49,778 bases of DNA, taken from positions 1-49,778 of the forward strand of contig CAMVED010000008.1 of NCBI GenBank assembly GCA_947166445.1. The letters run 5' to 3'. The stretch is from an uncultured Mycoplasmatota bacterium (lineage in GTDB: Bacteria; Bacillota_I; Bacilli_A; RF39; UBA660). Below are positions 9,796-21,441 of the stretch, piece after piece (positions within the stretch are counted from its first letter, which is position 1; each line of letters opens with the position of its first letter). A program made the position numbers and the translations under genes. The notes under the pieces are model-generated. The model ran no database searches, was not told where the DNA came from, and saw only the letters and a program-made list of their open reading frames with translations.

Positions 9796-11643
9796 TTATA
9801 TATATTTTTCAGTAATTCTTTTTACTTCATCTTCTATTTTTTCTTCAAGTATACAATCGGTAAAACCATCTTCTATAAAATGATCTTTAATAAACTCTTT
9901 ATCTTTATTAATTGTAATAATTATTGGAGTATTAAACTTTTTTATCTTTTTTAATTCTTTCATTATTGTAAATGCAGAATCTGGTTTCATTTCATCTTTT
10001 AATATAATTAAATTATATTGATCACCAGAATTAATCTTATCTATTACATCTTGTCCTACTAAAGTACCAACTGTATCTACATCAGATTTTGATATCAAAC
10101 GTCCAAGTTTTTCAAGAGTTTCATTATTATCATCTGCTATTAAAACTCGTTTTTTATTTTTCAAACTTTTACCATACTTTTTAGCATTTTCTATTTGAAC
10201 ATCACTCTTAGTTTTTCCTATTTTTTGATCAATAACTATAACTACTATTGTACCTTTTTCTCCTTCGCTTCTAATACTAATAGAGCCACCTAACATTTTG
10301 ATTATTTTAATTACAATAGGCAATTTCAAATCTAAACTATCAATCTTTTCAAATTCTTCAGCGCTCAATTCTTCATTTGAAGAAAGCAATTTATTTATTT
10401 TAGCAATATCCATACCTTTACCAGAATCTTTAATTGTAAAAATCATTCTGCAAGTATCATATCTAGTAACAGTATCTACTTCAAAATCAATAAATCCTTC
10501 ATCTGTATATTTTATACTATTAGAAATTATAGATAAAAGCACTTGTTTTAATTTTATATAATCACCACATAATTTTTCTGGATAACTATTATGTACTTTA
10601 ATACTAAACTTAATATCGTCTTCTTTCTTAGCAATTGCCAAACTGTTTTTTACATATGCTTCTGTATCTACAAATATCTTCTTAGTAATATACTCATTAT
10701 CTTGCATCTTTATTTTCTTAAAGTCCATTGAAGATACATCAGTTATGTCATTTATTATGAAATAAGCATTATTAGCATCTTGTTCTATTTGTTTGATTAT
10801 TTGTTCTCTTTCAGTTTTATTTTTAGCATCATAATAAGCTTTAGTATTATCTAAAATATCTTTAACAGGCTTTTTCATTTCTTGCGATACTTTAAATAAG
10901 AAATTTGATTTATCATTTACTGTTTCTTCAACAAGTTCTTTATTCCGAAGTAATGTATCAATCATTTGCATATCTGGATTCTCAATGGTATGAAACATTA
11001 TGAATGCTATAAATACAAATACTGGATTTATTATATAGTTAAGTGAAGGATTTAAAATAATAACAAGTACCACTAAAGAACCTAAAACAATAAATAAATA
11101 AAGTGGTATATATTTCTTGTTTTTTAAATTTTTTCTATTCGAAAGTACACATACTATTTGAGTAATAAAACCTATAGCAAACATTGTATAAGTAAATAGT
11201 ATTGCAGGACCTTCCGCTACTGCACCAGAATCAGATATTTCAACTGAAATTGGCAAAACAAGAATAAGTGCTATACTTACAAGTTCTAAAGTATTAAATA
11301 CTTTACTAACTTTAGATTCATTAATTATACCTTTTCTAGAAACGTGAAAAAAGTAGTAAGTTAGGATAGAAATCCAAAGAAGCAAACATATCAAATACAA
11401 TTTATTAAGTATCACAATAAATGTCAAACTATAATGTAATGAAGGAGTTACAGCAAGTCCTAACACTAAACCACTTAACGATATAAAGACATTTACTATT
11501 AAAAAGTTTTTATATGTTTCATCCTCAAACTGTTTAGATCTCTTTTTTCTAAAAAATATTATACATGTAGAAACAATAAGTAAAAATGCATAAATATTAA
11601 TTAATAAAAATCCTAAAATACTACTCATATCATCACTCTCCAA
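9796..11643 (-). CDS. Membrane histidine-kinase-like protein with degenerate DHp and receiver domains
   Basis: About seven N-terminal TM segments; FLFKVSQEMKKPV (H-box with Q in place of H); intact N-box SIISNSIKYTDEG and DSGKGM; C-terminal REC-like RVLIADDNNET..LIILKDEMKP. Confidence 0.75.
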   Translation of the reverse strand: MESDDMSSILGFLLINIYAFLLIVSTCIIFFRKKRSKQFEDETYKNFLIVNVFISLSGLVLGLAVTPSLHYSLTFIVILNKLYLICLLLWISILTYYFFHVSRKGIINESKVSKVFNTLELVSIALILVLPISVEISDSGAVAEGPAILFTYTMFAIGFITQIVCVLSNRKNLKNKKYIPLYLFIVLGSLVVLVIILNPSLNYIINPVFVFIAFIMFHTIENPDMQMIDTLLRNKELVEETVNDKSNFLFKVSQEMKKPVKDILDNTKAYYDAKNKTEREQIIKQIEQDANNAYFIINDITDVSSMDFKKIKMQDNEYITKKIFVDTEAYVKNSLAIAKKEDDIKFSIKVHNSYPEKLCGDYIKLKQVLLSIISNSIKYTDEGFIDFEVDTVTRYDTCRMIFTIKDSGKGMDIAKINKLLSSNEELSAEEFEKIDSLDLKLPIVIKIIKMLGGSISIRSEGEKGTIVVIVIDQKIGKTKSDVQIENAKKYGKSLKNKKRVLIADDNNETLEKLGRLISKSDVDTVGTLVGQDVIDKINSGDQYNLIILKDEMKPDSAFTIMKELKKIKKFNTPIIITINKDKEFIKDHFIEDGFTDCILEEKIEDEVKRITEKYI

Positions 11644-11654
11644 TAATAACTATT

Positions 11655-13652
11655 CTATTTTATTTTTCTTACCTTACCCTTTTTATCTTTAAAAATATCA
11701 ATACTTTCAACTGCAACATTTGTTTCGTTTACGACAACGCTTATTTCATCACCAGTTAATCCTTCCGCCTCAAGAGCCTTAAAGTCTACTTTATTTCCTT
11801 TATTTAAAGGGAGACTTTCTCTAATTTTAAACTTTGAAGGAATTTGTCTAGAATTCATATTAGGGTTCCCTATTATATTATTATAAACTATATCTTCAAT
11901 TATTGCAATTTGTTCTTCTTCATTTAAATCATTATTTTCAAGTACCAAATGACAAATTGGCATTTGTCCTCTTATATCCTTATCATAATAAGGAACAATT
12001 CTTGCATATCTAACATTTTCATTTTCTTCAATAGGTTTTTCTATTTCAGAAGGTTTAATCTTAAATCCATCGATTCTTGCAAAAGATCTACCTTTTCTTT
12101 CATCAATAAAGAAACATCCATCTTTATCCATATATCCAATATCTTTTGTTCTAATATAACTGTTACCGTCCATTTCATAATGAGGAACAATTACATCACC
12201 ATGAAGCAATCCATTAGTTACATGATTAGCAGAAACTGCAATTTCTCCTCTCAAAACATCCATACCATCTTCGAAACGAAGAGGGACCAATCTATCTTCT
12301 ATTTCGGGATCAACCATCGTATAAATAGTCTTTGGAGCAGGTATACCAATAGTATTTGGTTTGTTATAATCATCCTTAGCATAAGTTCCGCAACCACAAA
12401 ACTCGCTCATACCATGACCTTTTTCAACTTCTGCATTACTACCATGTTCTCTTAACCATTCACTAATTCGTTCTTCGTCTTCATATGTCATAGCATCCCC
12501 ACCATACACAACTCTTTGAATGTATGATAAATCTTCATTTTTTAATAACTCATATTCAGGAAGAGCTGTTAAAAAAGCAGGTGGAGTCATTATTGCACTT
12601 GGTTTATATTTCTTTATCAAATATCCAAATTCACTTATAACAAATGCAGGAACATCGATATTAATACCTCTGTTATAGAAACTTTGAATATCATTGTTAT
12701 ATCTTCCAAAAGGCGCAAATCCAGGAAGTATATGAAGGGATGTTCCTCCTTCGTTAGGACCTACTCCTGCAATTTGGCATTGAATTACCGAAGCGTTGGC
12801 ATTTCCATTTGATAAAGCAATAGGTTTTGGTCTTGCTCCACTTGTACCAGAAGTATGACCAATATAATTAATAAGATCTGGATCTGATACTATTTCAAAT
12901 CTTGAATTTTGGCATTCTTTTACTAAATCCATATAATTATATACATTTAATGGTGATGTACTTATTGCTGCATTCAAAACTTCTTGTTGCTTTTGAACAT
13001 CCCCCATTAGTTTAGCAGAAACACTTTTTAATATGTCAACAGGAATATTATCACTAATATCAAAATTACCTTGTTTTAATTTATCATAATTAATTACATC
13101 AGTAACATAACTAAGATAAGCTCTTTCATCCATACTATCTGATGCATTAATAATTATAACATCATTAATACCCATTTCCTTAAGTTCATTTTCTATAGGC
13201 TTAATCATTCCCAAATAACACATATCAACTGCTACAATATATTTAGGCTTCTCATATTTAATTATTTCTAAAAGCTTCCTCGAATTAGTTATTGGATCCA
13301 TACTATCTGGTCTAGGATCGATATAATCAGTAATTGCACCAATTTGACTTGCTCCAAACCAAATATCCCTTTCTTCTGGTATATTTGGAACCATACTTAA
13401 AATAATATCACCTTGTTTTACTCCAAGATTAGATAATACTTTTGAGGCGTTATTAGCTCTATCCCATAACTCATCATAACTAATTTTTTTGCCATAATAC
13501 TCAACAGCAACCTTAGATTTTCTCCATTTGTTTCTCTCTTTCAAAAGATCAACCATACCAACTGTAGGTTCACCAAATGGCACATATAAACCATCATAAT
13601 ACTTCATCCACGGTCTATCTATATGTGGATAACCAGTTTTTTTATTTTCCAT
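11655..13652 (-). CDS. AMP-dependent synthetase/ligase (acyl-CoA synthetase-like)
   Basis: YIGHTSGTSGARPKPIALS, GHGMSEFCGCGTYA, TKDIGYMDKDGCFFIDERKGRSF motifs; start at MENKK after GGGGAGGAATT. Confidence 0.85.
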   Translation of the reverse strand: MENKKTGYPHIDRPWMKYYDGLYVPFGEPTVGMVDLLKERNKWRKSKVAVEYYGKKISYDELWDRANNASKVLSNLGVKQGDIILSMVPNIPEERDIWFGASQIGAITDYIDPRPDSMDPITNSRKLLEIIKYEKPKYIVAVDMCYLGMIKPIENELKEMGINDVIIINASDSMDERAYLSYVTDVINYDKLKQGNFDISDNIPVDILKSVSAKLMGDVQKQQEVLNAAISTSPLNVYNYMDLVKECQNSRFEIVSDPDLINYIGHTSGTSGARPKPIALSNGNANASVIQCQIAGVGPNEGGTSLHILPGFAPFGRYNNDIQSFYNRGINIDVPAFVISEFGYLIKKYKPSAIMTPPAFLTALPEYELLKNEDLSYIQRVVYGGDAMTYEDEERISEWLREHGSNAEVEKGHGMSEFCGCGTYAKDDYNKPNTIGIPAPKTIYTMVDPEIEDRLVPLRFEDGMDVLRGEIAVSANHVTNGLLHGDVIVPHYEMDGNSYIRTKDIGYMDKDGCFFIDERKGRSFARIDGFKIKPSEIEKPIEENENVRYARIVPYYDKDIRGQMPICHLVLENNDLNEEEQIAIIEDIVYNNIIGNPNMNSRQIPSKFKIRESLPLNKGNKVDFKALEAEGLTGDEISVVVNETNVAVESIDIFKDKKGKVRKIK

Positions 13653-13872
13653 AATTCCTCCCCTGTATATCATAATATTACAAATTAATTATAACATTGT
13701 ACTTCTACTTTTCCAAATTAAAATGTCAACACTTGACAAAAAAAGTAATCCTATCATAAAATCAAACAACAAAAAAAGCAACTATCTAAGCAACATTTGC
13801 GTTTTAAAACAAATTTCATAGCTACAATTGTAAAATTTCAAAATATTTATTATAATAAAAACAGGTGATATT

Positions 13873-14769
13873 ATGAATGTCGTAATAAAAATTGATGAAG
13901 AAACAAAGAAAAAAATGATTGAGTACTACAAGGATAAAGTAAGAGAAAAAACTCCTCCTTATGCTATATTTCAAGCCCAAGAGGAAGATACTATTATTAC
14001 ATTATACGAATCAGGAAAAGCTATGTTTCAAGGAACTAGTGCATTCGTAGATGCAAATATGTGGAAAGCTATAAAAGAAAACGATGAAACAGATGTAGAT
14101 CAAAACGATTATATGAATGTTTCTTCAGTAGGATCTGATGAAGTTGGTACCGGAGACTATTTTGGACCAATTGTTGTTACAAGTACTTATGTAAAAAAAG
14201 AAGATATTGATTTTCTAAAAGATTTAGGAGTTACTGATTCTAAAAAAATAACTGACGACAAAATAAAGAAAATAGCGCCTGAAATAATTAAAAAAATTAA
14301 ATATAAAAGCATTATATTAAAAAATGAAGAATATAACGAAAAGTATTCTAAAGAAAATAACATGAATAAAATAAAAGCTATTATGCACAATAAAGTACTT
14401 TACTCTATTTTAAAAGATATAAATGAAAAACCAGAATTAGTTATTGTAGATGAATTTGCTAGAGAAACAAGATACTATTCATATCTTGAAGATGTTCCAA
14501 ATGTAGTAAAAGGAATTACCTTTGTTACAAAAGCAGAATCAAAAAACCTGGCAGTAGCTGCAGCCTCTATTATAAGCAGATACATATTTTTAAATGAATT
14601 TGATAAAATGTGTGATAATTATCATTTACCATTACCAAAAGGAAGTGGACATGAAGTAGATACTATAGGACAAGAAGCAGTAGAAAAATATGGAAAAGAA
14701 ATACTTGATAAAATAGCTAAAAAGAATTTTTCTAACACCAGTAGAATACTTCGAACTAAAATAATTTAA
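13873..14769 (+). CDS. rnhC: Ribonuclease HIII
   Basis: SDEVGTGDYFGPIVV, LGVTDSKKITD, AAASIISRY motifs with N-terminal TBP-like domain. Confidence 0.93.
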   Translation: MNVVIKIDEETKKKMIEYYKDKVREKTPPYAIFQAQEEDTIITLYESGKAMFQGTSAFVDANMWKAIKENDETDVDQNDYMNVSSVGSDEVGTGDYFGPIVVTSTYVKKEDIDFLKDLGVTDSKKITDDKIKKIAPEIIKKIKYKSIILKNEEYNEKYSKENNMNKIKAIMHNKVLYSILKDINEKPELVIVDEFARETRYYSYLEDVPNVVKGITFVTKAESKNLAVAAASIISRYIFLNEFDKMCDNYHLPLPKGSGHEVDTIGQEAVEKYGKEILDKIAKKNFSNTSRILRTKII

Positions 14770-14801
14770 AAACAAGTAAACTATTTATTTACTTGTTTTT
14801 T
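14769..14801. terminator. Bidirectional terminator hairpin between convergent genes
   Basis: AAAACAAGTAAA-ctattt-ATTTACTTGTTTT with flanking A and T runs. Confidence 0.75.
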
Positions 14802-15820
14802 TCTGGATTAAACATTAGTTTTACTAAATCAATAAATACTTTTTTAGTATTTTCATCTACTCCTTTAATATCAAAAACCATCTTTTTAAAATCGTTAAAA
14901 TTGATATTATTAAAACCTTTTTCATATATATTATTATTTTCTAAAAATACATTTACTTCATCTAATATTTTTAACATATCATCATCTTTTAATTTAATTA
15001 GACTTTTATCAATACTTTCCTTAAACTTTCTAGAAGTAATTATCAAATTAGTTTTTACAAAGAACTGACCAAATACATCCCAGTTAGTAGGATAATGCTG
15101 TTTAAAACCAATACCTTTAGCTTTTATATAAGTATAATTATCATTAAAAAGAAGAACTCCTACTATACTACCTTCTGGAAGTATATTAATTGTTTTATCA
15201 TTAACTTTCTTAAATTCTTTAGAATTATATTGTTCTTTTCTAAAGCCCGGCCCATCAAAATTATAGATCTTTTTTATTCTAGTAAAAATTGAATTCGTAC
15301 ACATCATAGAAGAAGCCATAGCAAGATTACCACCTTTAGAATGACCACATACATATATGTTCTTATCACTATTTTTAATAGTATCATTTAAATACTTAAT
15401 AGCATATTCTTGCGTATTAGTAGGAAACTTACAAGATAACATAAAATTTTCCATCCAACCAGATACAGATGCATTAGTCCCCTCATACACTACATAAGTA
15501 TTATCTTCATCTCTAATAGTAAAAGCACCAAACTGTAATGTATTATTATTAATTTTAGAAATATTTGATACTCTTAAATTTTTATATCTTTTACTACTAT
15601 AAATTATTCTATATATTTCTAATGCTATTGGAGCAATCGCACCATGTTCATACTTATTTATATATTTATTTAAATCTTCTAATAACACATAATCTTTCAT
15701 ACTTTTAAGAGGTAAATATATAAGTATAGAAAAAAGAAGTGCATCCATTACATTAAATAGTATTTCATCAAAACTATAATCTTTATAATAATTTAGATAT
15801 TCATATATATTTTTATTCAT
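14789..15820 (-). CDS. Mbeg1-like / DUF2974 alpha/beta-hydrolase (lipase-like)
   Basis: VVYEGTNASVSGWMENF and YVCGHSKGGNLA nucleophile elbow. Confidence 0.75.
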   Translation of the reverse strand: MNKNIYEYLNYYKDYSFDEILFNVMDALLFSILIYLPLKSMKDYVLLEDLNKYINKYEHGAIAPIALEIYRIIYSSKRYKNLRVSNISKINNNTLQFGAFTIRDEDNTYVVYEGTNASVSGWMENFMLSCKFPTNTQEYAIKYLNDTIKNSDKNIYVCGHSKGGNLAMASSMMCTNSIFTRIKKIYNFDGPGFRKEQYNSKEFKKVNDKTINILPEGSIVGVLLFNDNYTYIKAKGIGFKQHYPTNWDVFGQFFVKTNLIITSRKFKESIDKSLIKLKDDDMLKILDEVNVFLENNNIYEKGFNNINFNDFKKMVFDIKGVDENTKKVFIDLVKLMFNPEKNK

Positions 15821-15935
15821 AATACATCTCCCATAATATAAATATATTATATAAAATCTTATTTAATCTTTTAATAAACCATTAATTTCACAACATATAG
15901 TTATTTGCATATGATATATCAGAAAGGAGTTATAT

Positions 15936-16190
15936 ATGCATTACAATAATACTGTGCCCTATTACCCTAACAACATATATTTGGATAATTCCTATAGGCA
16001 AGTAAGACCTAGACCAGGATTTGGCCCAGGACCACGCCCTGGATTTAATAATAATAGATTAGTAGGACCCGGAGGATTCCTACTTCCATTTGCATTAGGA
16101 TTTGTATCATCGCCACTTATTTTCGGAGCAACTCGCCCTAGACCTCCATATTATCCAGTATATGGGCCTGGTTACTTTCCATACTATTAA
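15936..16190 (+). CDS. Small Pro/Gly/Tyr/Arg-rich protein (coat-like low complexity)
   Basis: AGAAAGGAG Shine-Dalgarno; composition RPRPGFGPGPRPGF...RPPYYPVYGPGYFPYY. Confidence 0.7.
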   Translation: MHYNNTVPYYPNNIYLDNSYRQVRPRPGFGPGPRPGFNNNRLVGPGGFLLPFALGFVSSPLIFGATRPRPPYYPVYGPGYFPYY

Positions 16191-16225
16191 GTAAAAGATT
16201 TACTTTAAAAGTAAATCTTTTACTT
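16189..16225. terminator. 18-bp perfect inverted repeat, bidirectional terminator overlapping the end of the 16200 CDS
   Basis: AAGTAAAAGATTTACTTT-A-AAAGTAAATCTTTTACTT. Confidence 0.65.
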
Positions 16226-17408
16226 TGCTTTCTGATAATACTTCATTAAACTCATTTATCCTAGATTTAAGAATTATACTTTTATACAAAATATCATTAT
16301 ATATCTTTGTATTTTCCCTAAATATATTAGATAAATTTGCTTTAAATTGTCCATAAAAATCTGAATATTCTTTATCAAATATCTCATTAAACTTATCACG
16401 ATTATGAGCAGAAACATTAAACTCTTTCTTGTAATCTTCGAAAAGTTTATCAAACTTAAGATTAAGCTCATATATATGTGATATTAAATCATTAAATTCT
16501 TTAACCCTCTCTCTCATTTTACCATTTTCTAAAGTAACAGCAAAATTCATCTCATCAAATATATTTTTAGATTTTACTCTTACTGTATTATTAAAACCAT
16601 GTAAATAATCTTTAGTAGAGTTTAATTTAGTACTGTTTTGCTTCTTTATCCCTAAGTTATCCTCAACACTATTTTCAAACTTAACAAAAAAGTTATCTAT
16701 AAGTTTAGAATTATTTTTTGTATACTTTTCAATAACAAAATACTCTTGTTCTTTTAAATATATATAAGTAGTATTTGTGATTACCTTTAAATTCATGTTT
16801 TTAATTTTTTCTAAATCTTCAATAGTTTCTTGAACTATACTATCAATAAAACTCTTATAAGTACTAAGTAACACCTCATTTTTAATTGTTATATTTTTAA
16901 TCATTTCTTCAGTAATTGAATCAACATATTTTTTTACTATATTAGTAATTTTTTTACTGTCATTAACAATACAATTAGTATGAATCTGTTCAAGAAGCAA
17001 ATTACCATTAGAATTTGATAAAATTTTTATTTTTTCATCTATCTTAGTATTTGTGCTTATTTGAGTTTTAAAATTAGTATATATATTACTTAAATTATTA
17101 GCATTTATATATTTATTATAAACACTAACTTTTACAATTTTACAAAACTCGTTTATTAAACTATCAATAGTTTTAGAATAATAATCTTTCATATTACTAA
17201 AAACTAAATTAGTATTACTCTTAAAATTATTACAAACCAAATCATATAACTTATCTTTGTCATAAACCTCATAACTAAGTTCAGTATACATAATTTCATT
17301 CATCTGAATAAAAAAGAATAATGTTTTTTCATCATTTTGATTAAATGAAGTTGTATAATTATTAGCTAACTCCTTTAATTCTTTGTCTATTTTAGATGTA
17401 TCATTCAT
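16200..17408 (-). CDS. Hypothetical alpha-helical/coiled-coil protein
   Basis: 402-aa ORF, Lys/Glu/Asn-rich, heptad-like; no family recognised. Confidence 0.65.
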   Translation of the reverse strand: MNDTSKIDKELKELANNYTTSFNQNDEKTLFFFIQMNEIMYTELSYEVYDKDKLYDLVCNNFKSNTNLVFSNMKDYYSKTIDSLINEFCKIVKVSVYNKYINANNLSNIYTNFKTQISTNTKIDEKIKILSNSNGNLLLEQIHTNCIVNDSKKITNIVKKYVDSITEEMIKNITIKNEVLLSTYKSFIDSIVQETIEDLEKIKNMNLKVITNTTYIYLKEQEYFVIEKYTKNNSKLIDNFFVKFENSVEDNLGIKKQNSTKLNSTKDYLHGFNNTVRVKSKNIFDEMNFAVTLENGKMRERVKEFNDLISHIYELNLKFDKLFEDYKKEFNVSAHNRDKFNEIFDKEYSDFYGQFKANLSNIFRENTKIYNDILYKSIILKSRINEFNEVLSESKVKDLLLK

Positions 17409-17509
17409 AAGATATCACCCCTCTATTTTTTACTATATTTATATTTTATACTTTTTTAAGACAAAATACTAGTAAATAAATATTTTTTTATTAAAATTAC
17501 TAAGGTTGA

Positions 17510-17538
17510 TTTACATTTTAACTAAAATATTATATAAT
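17510..17538 (+). promoter_or_regulatory. SigmaA-type promoter TTTACA-17-TATAAT for class B sortase gene
   Basis: -35 TTTACA 17510-17515, 17-nt spacer, -10 TATAAT 17533-17538. Confidence 0.7.
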
Positions 17539-17565
17539 TGTGCTATAAGATACGGAGGTGGTAGT

Positions 17566-18420
17566 ATTAACAATAATAGTTTTAATGACTTTTTTGAATA
17601 CATTAATGACAATAATGAACAAAACACAATAATACCTCCGAAACCAAATAAGAATTTAAATATGATTGCCACTATGTTTGCCATTGCACTATTACTAAGT
17701 GGTGGCTACGGAGTAAAATATATACTTGATCAAAAGCAAGATATTGAAGATTCTAGAATAAGACAACAAGAATTACTTACAAGCAGTCAGCAAAAAGCAA
17801 GAGAAATAACTGAAAGTATCAAAAAAGAAGAACAACAAAACAAAGATAAAACAAATATTCATCGCAACTTTTCTGAATTAAAAGAAAGAAATGGTGACAC
17901 TGTAGCCTGGTTATATGTGCCAGGTACTGATATAGATATGCCAATCGTTAAAGGAGTAAACAATTCTTATTATTTAACACATGATTTTGATAAAAAAAGT
18001 AACGCCATGGGTTGGGCTTTTGCAGATTCACAAAACACATTCCCTACTCTTAGTACAAATACCATTATGTATGGTCATACATACAAAATGACCACTATAT
18101 TCAGTAAATTAAAAAATGTTTTAGAAAAAAAATGGTTAGATAATGAAAATATGCAAAGAATAACATTAGATACTGAAAAAGAAAGATTAATATTTAAAGT
18201 ATTTAGCGTTTACACAATTAAAGAAACTACTGATTATCTTCAAATAAGTTTTAATAGCAAAGATAAATATCAAAATTATTTAAATACATCATTAGAAAGA
18301 AGTATTAAAGACTTTAAAACTATTCCTACAGTAAATAATAAAATACTTACTTTATCAACTTGTTATCAAGATTCAAACCAAAGACTAATTGTCCAAGCAA
18401 AATTAATAGGCTCTGAATAG
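17566..18420 (+). CDS. Class B sortase
   Basis: DMPIVKGVNNSYYLTHDF, MYGHTYK, TLSTCYQDSNQRLIVQAKL (His, Cys, Arg all present). ORF track starts at TTG 17506, but promoter and SD placement suggest an ATT start at 17566. Confidence 0.85.
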   Translation: MNNNSFNDFFEYINDNNEQNTIIPPKPNKNLNMIATMFAIALLLSGGYGVKYILDQKQDIEDSRIRQQELLTSSQQKAREITESIKKEEQQNKDKTNIHRNFSELKERNGDTVAWLYVPGTDIDMPIVKGVNNSYYLTHDFDKKSNAMGWAFADSQNTFPTLSTNTIMYGHTYKMTTIFSKLKNVLEKKWLDNENMQRITLDTEKERLIFKVFSVYTIKETTDYLQISFNSKDKYQNYLNTSLERSIKDFKTIPTVNNKILTLSTCYQDSNQRLIVQAKLIGSE

Positions 18421-18430
18421 AGCCTGTTTT

Positions 18431-18432
<2 letters not shown>
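18408..18432 (+). terminator. Intrinsic terminator after sortase gene
   Basis: AGGCTC-tgaata-GAGCCT-GTTTTTT. Confidence 0.8.
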
Positions 18433-20437
<2,005 letters not shown>

Positions 20438-20516
20438 TTATAAAAGAATTAAATAAATAAAACAAGAAATATTGCCAAAAACAAGTATTTTTCATATATT
20501 ACTATAGGTGATAAAA

Positions 20517-20723
20517 ATGAAACATAGTTTCTTTTGTTCATGTAATGTCTGTCGTAATAGAAGACGTTCTAGCAAGTTTTATTTAATGTTTTTATGTTTT
20601 TGGATACTGATAATTGTTTATCAATCATTCATAACTATGTTCTTTTGTGTCACTATTAATGCAATAATTCTATTTATAGAAATAATTCTATTTTTCATCT
20701 TCTTGTTAAAAATACTTTGGTAA
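20517..20723 (+). CDS. Small membrane protein with N-terminal CxCxxC
   Basis: TAGGTGAT Shine-Dalgarno; MKHSFFCSCNVCRNRRR followed by two hydrophobic segments. Confidence 0.55.
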   Translation: MKHSFFCSCNVCRNRRRSSKFYLMFLCFWILIIVYQSFITMFFCVTINAIILFIEIILFFIFLLKILW

Positions 20724-20750
20724 AAAGAAAAAAACCGTTATAGGTTTTTT

Positions 20751-21425
20751 TTATGAAATAATATCTCTAATTATAAATGAAGCAATAAGTATACCAGCAG
20801 AAGAAGGAACAAAAGTACTAGAAGGAATAACATTACCTTCTTTTTTTATTGGTTCTTCAGCAGAATAACAACACAAAACGTTTTCTTTTATATTCTCATC
20901 TTTTATAAATTTTCTAAGTATTCTAGCTATTGGATCATATTTAGTTTTTCTTATATCACAAATCATAAGTTTAGATGGATCCATTCTTTTACCTGTTCCT
21001 AAACAAGTAATAAATTTAGTGCGCTTTTCTATACATTTTTTAATTACAAGTTTTTTAGTATTAATAGTATCACAAGCATCTATAAAATAATCTATTTCTT
21101 TTGAAAAAATATCATCAATATTGCTTTCATCAATAAAAGAATCGATTTTTCTTACATTCACATTCTTATTTATACTTAGTATTCTTTTTTCAAATTCATC
21201 TATCTTTTTATTGCCAACGCTATCCAAATTAGCAATTATTTGTCTATTTATATTACTTATATCAATAGTATCGTTATCTATTATAGTAATACTTTCTACT
21301 CCAGATCTAACTAGAGATTCAACAACATAACCTCCAACTCCTCCAAGTCCTAAAACTACTATATTTTTTGTTTTTATTTTTTCTAAAGATTCTTTACCAA
21401 TTAATAGTTCTAATCTATCAAACAT
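20751..21425 (-). CDS. tcdA: tRNA threonylcarbamoyladenosine dehydratase (ThiF/E1-like)
   Basis: VVLGLGGVGGYVVESLVRSGV, DNDTIDISNINRQI, DACDTINTK motifs. Confidence 0.88.
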   Translation of the reverse strand: MFDRLELLIGKESLEKIKTKNIVVLGLGGVGGYVVESLVRSGVESITIIDNDTIDISNINRQIIANLDSVGNKKIDEFEKRILSINKNVNVRKIDSFIDESNIDDIFSKEIDYFIDACDTINTKKLVIKKCIEKRTKFITCLGTGKRMDPSKLMICDIRKTKYDPIARILRKFIKDENIKENVLCCYSAEEPIKKEGNVIPSSTFVPSSAGILIASFIIRDIIS

Positions 21426-21441
21426 AAAACAAAAATAGACT

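Noticed and set aside
13674-13872. 200-nt intergenic region upstream of rnhC as a possible RNA gene
   Set aside because: Only a short GTTGC direct repeat and scattered promoter-like hexamers; no stable fold or terminator I could support
17506-17565. TTG start at 17506 for the class B sortase
   Set aside because: Overlaps the likely promoter, has no SD, and the extension MIYILTKILYNCAIRYGGGS has no family resemblance
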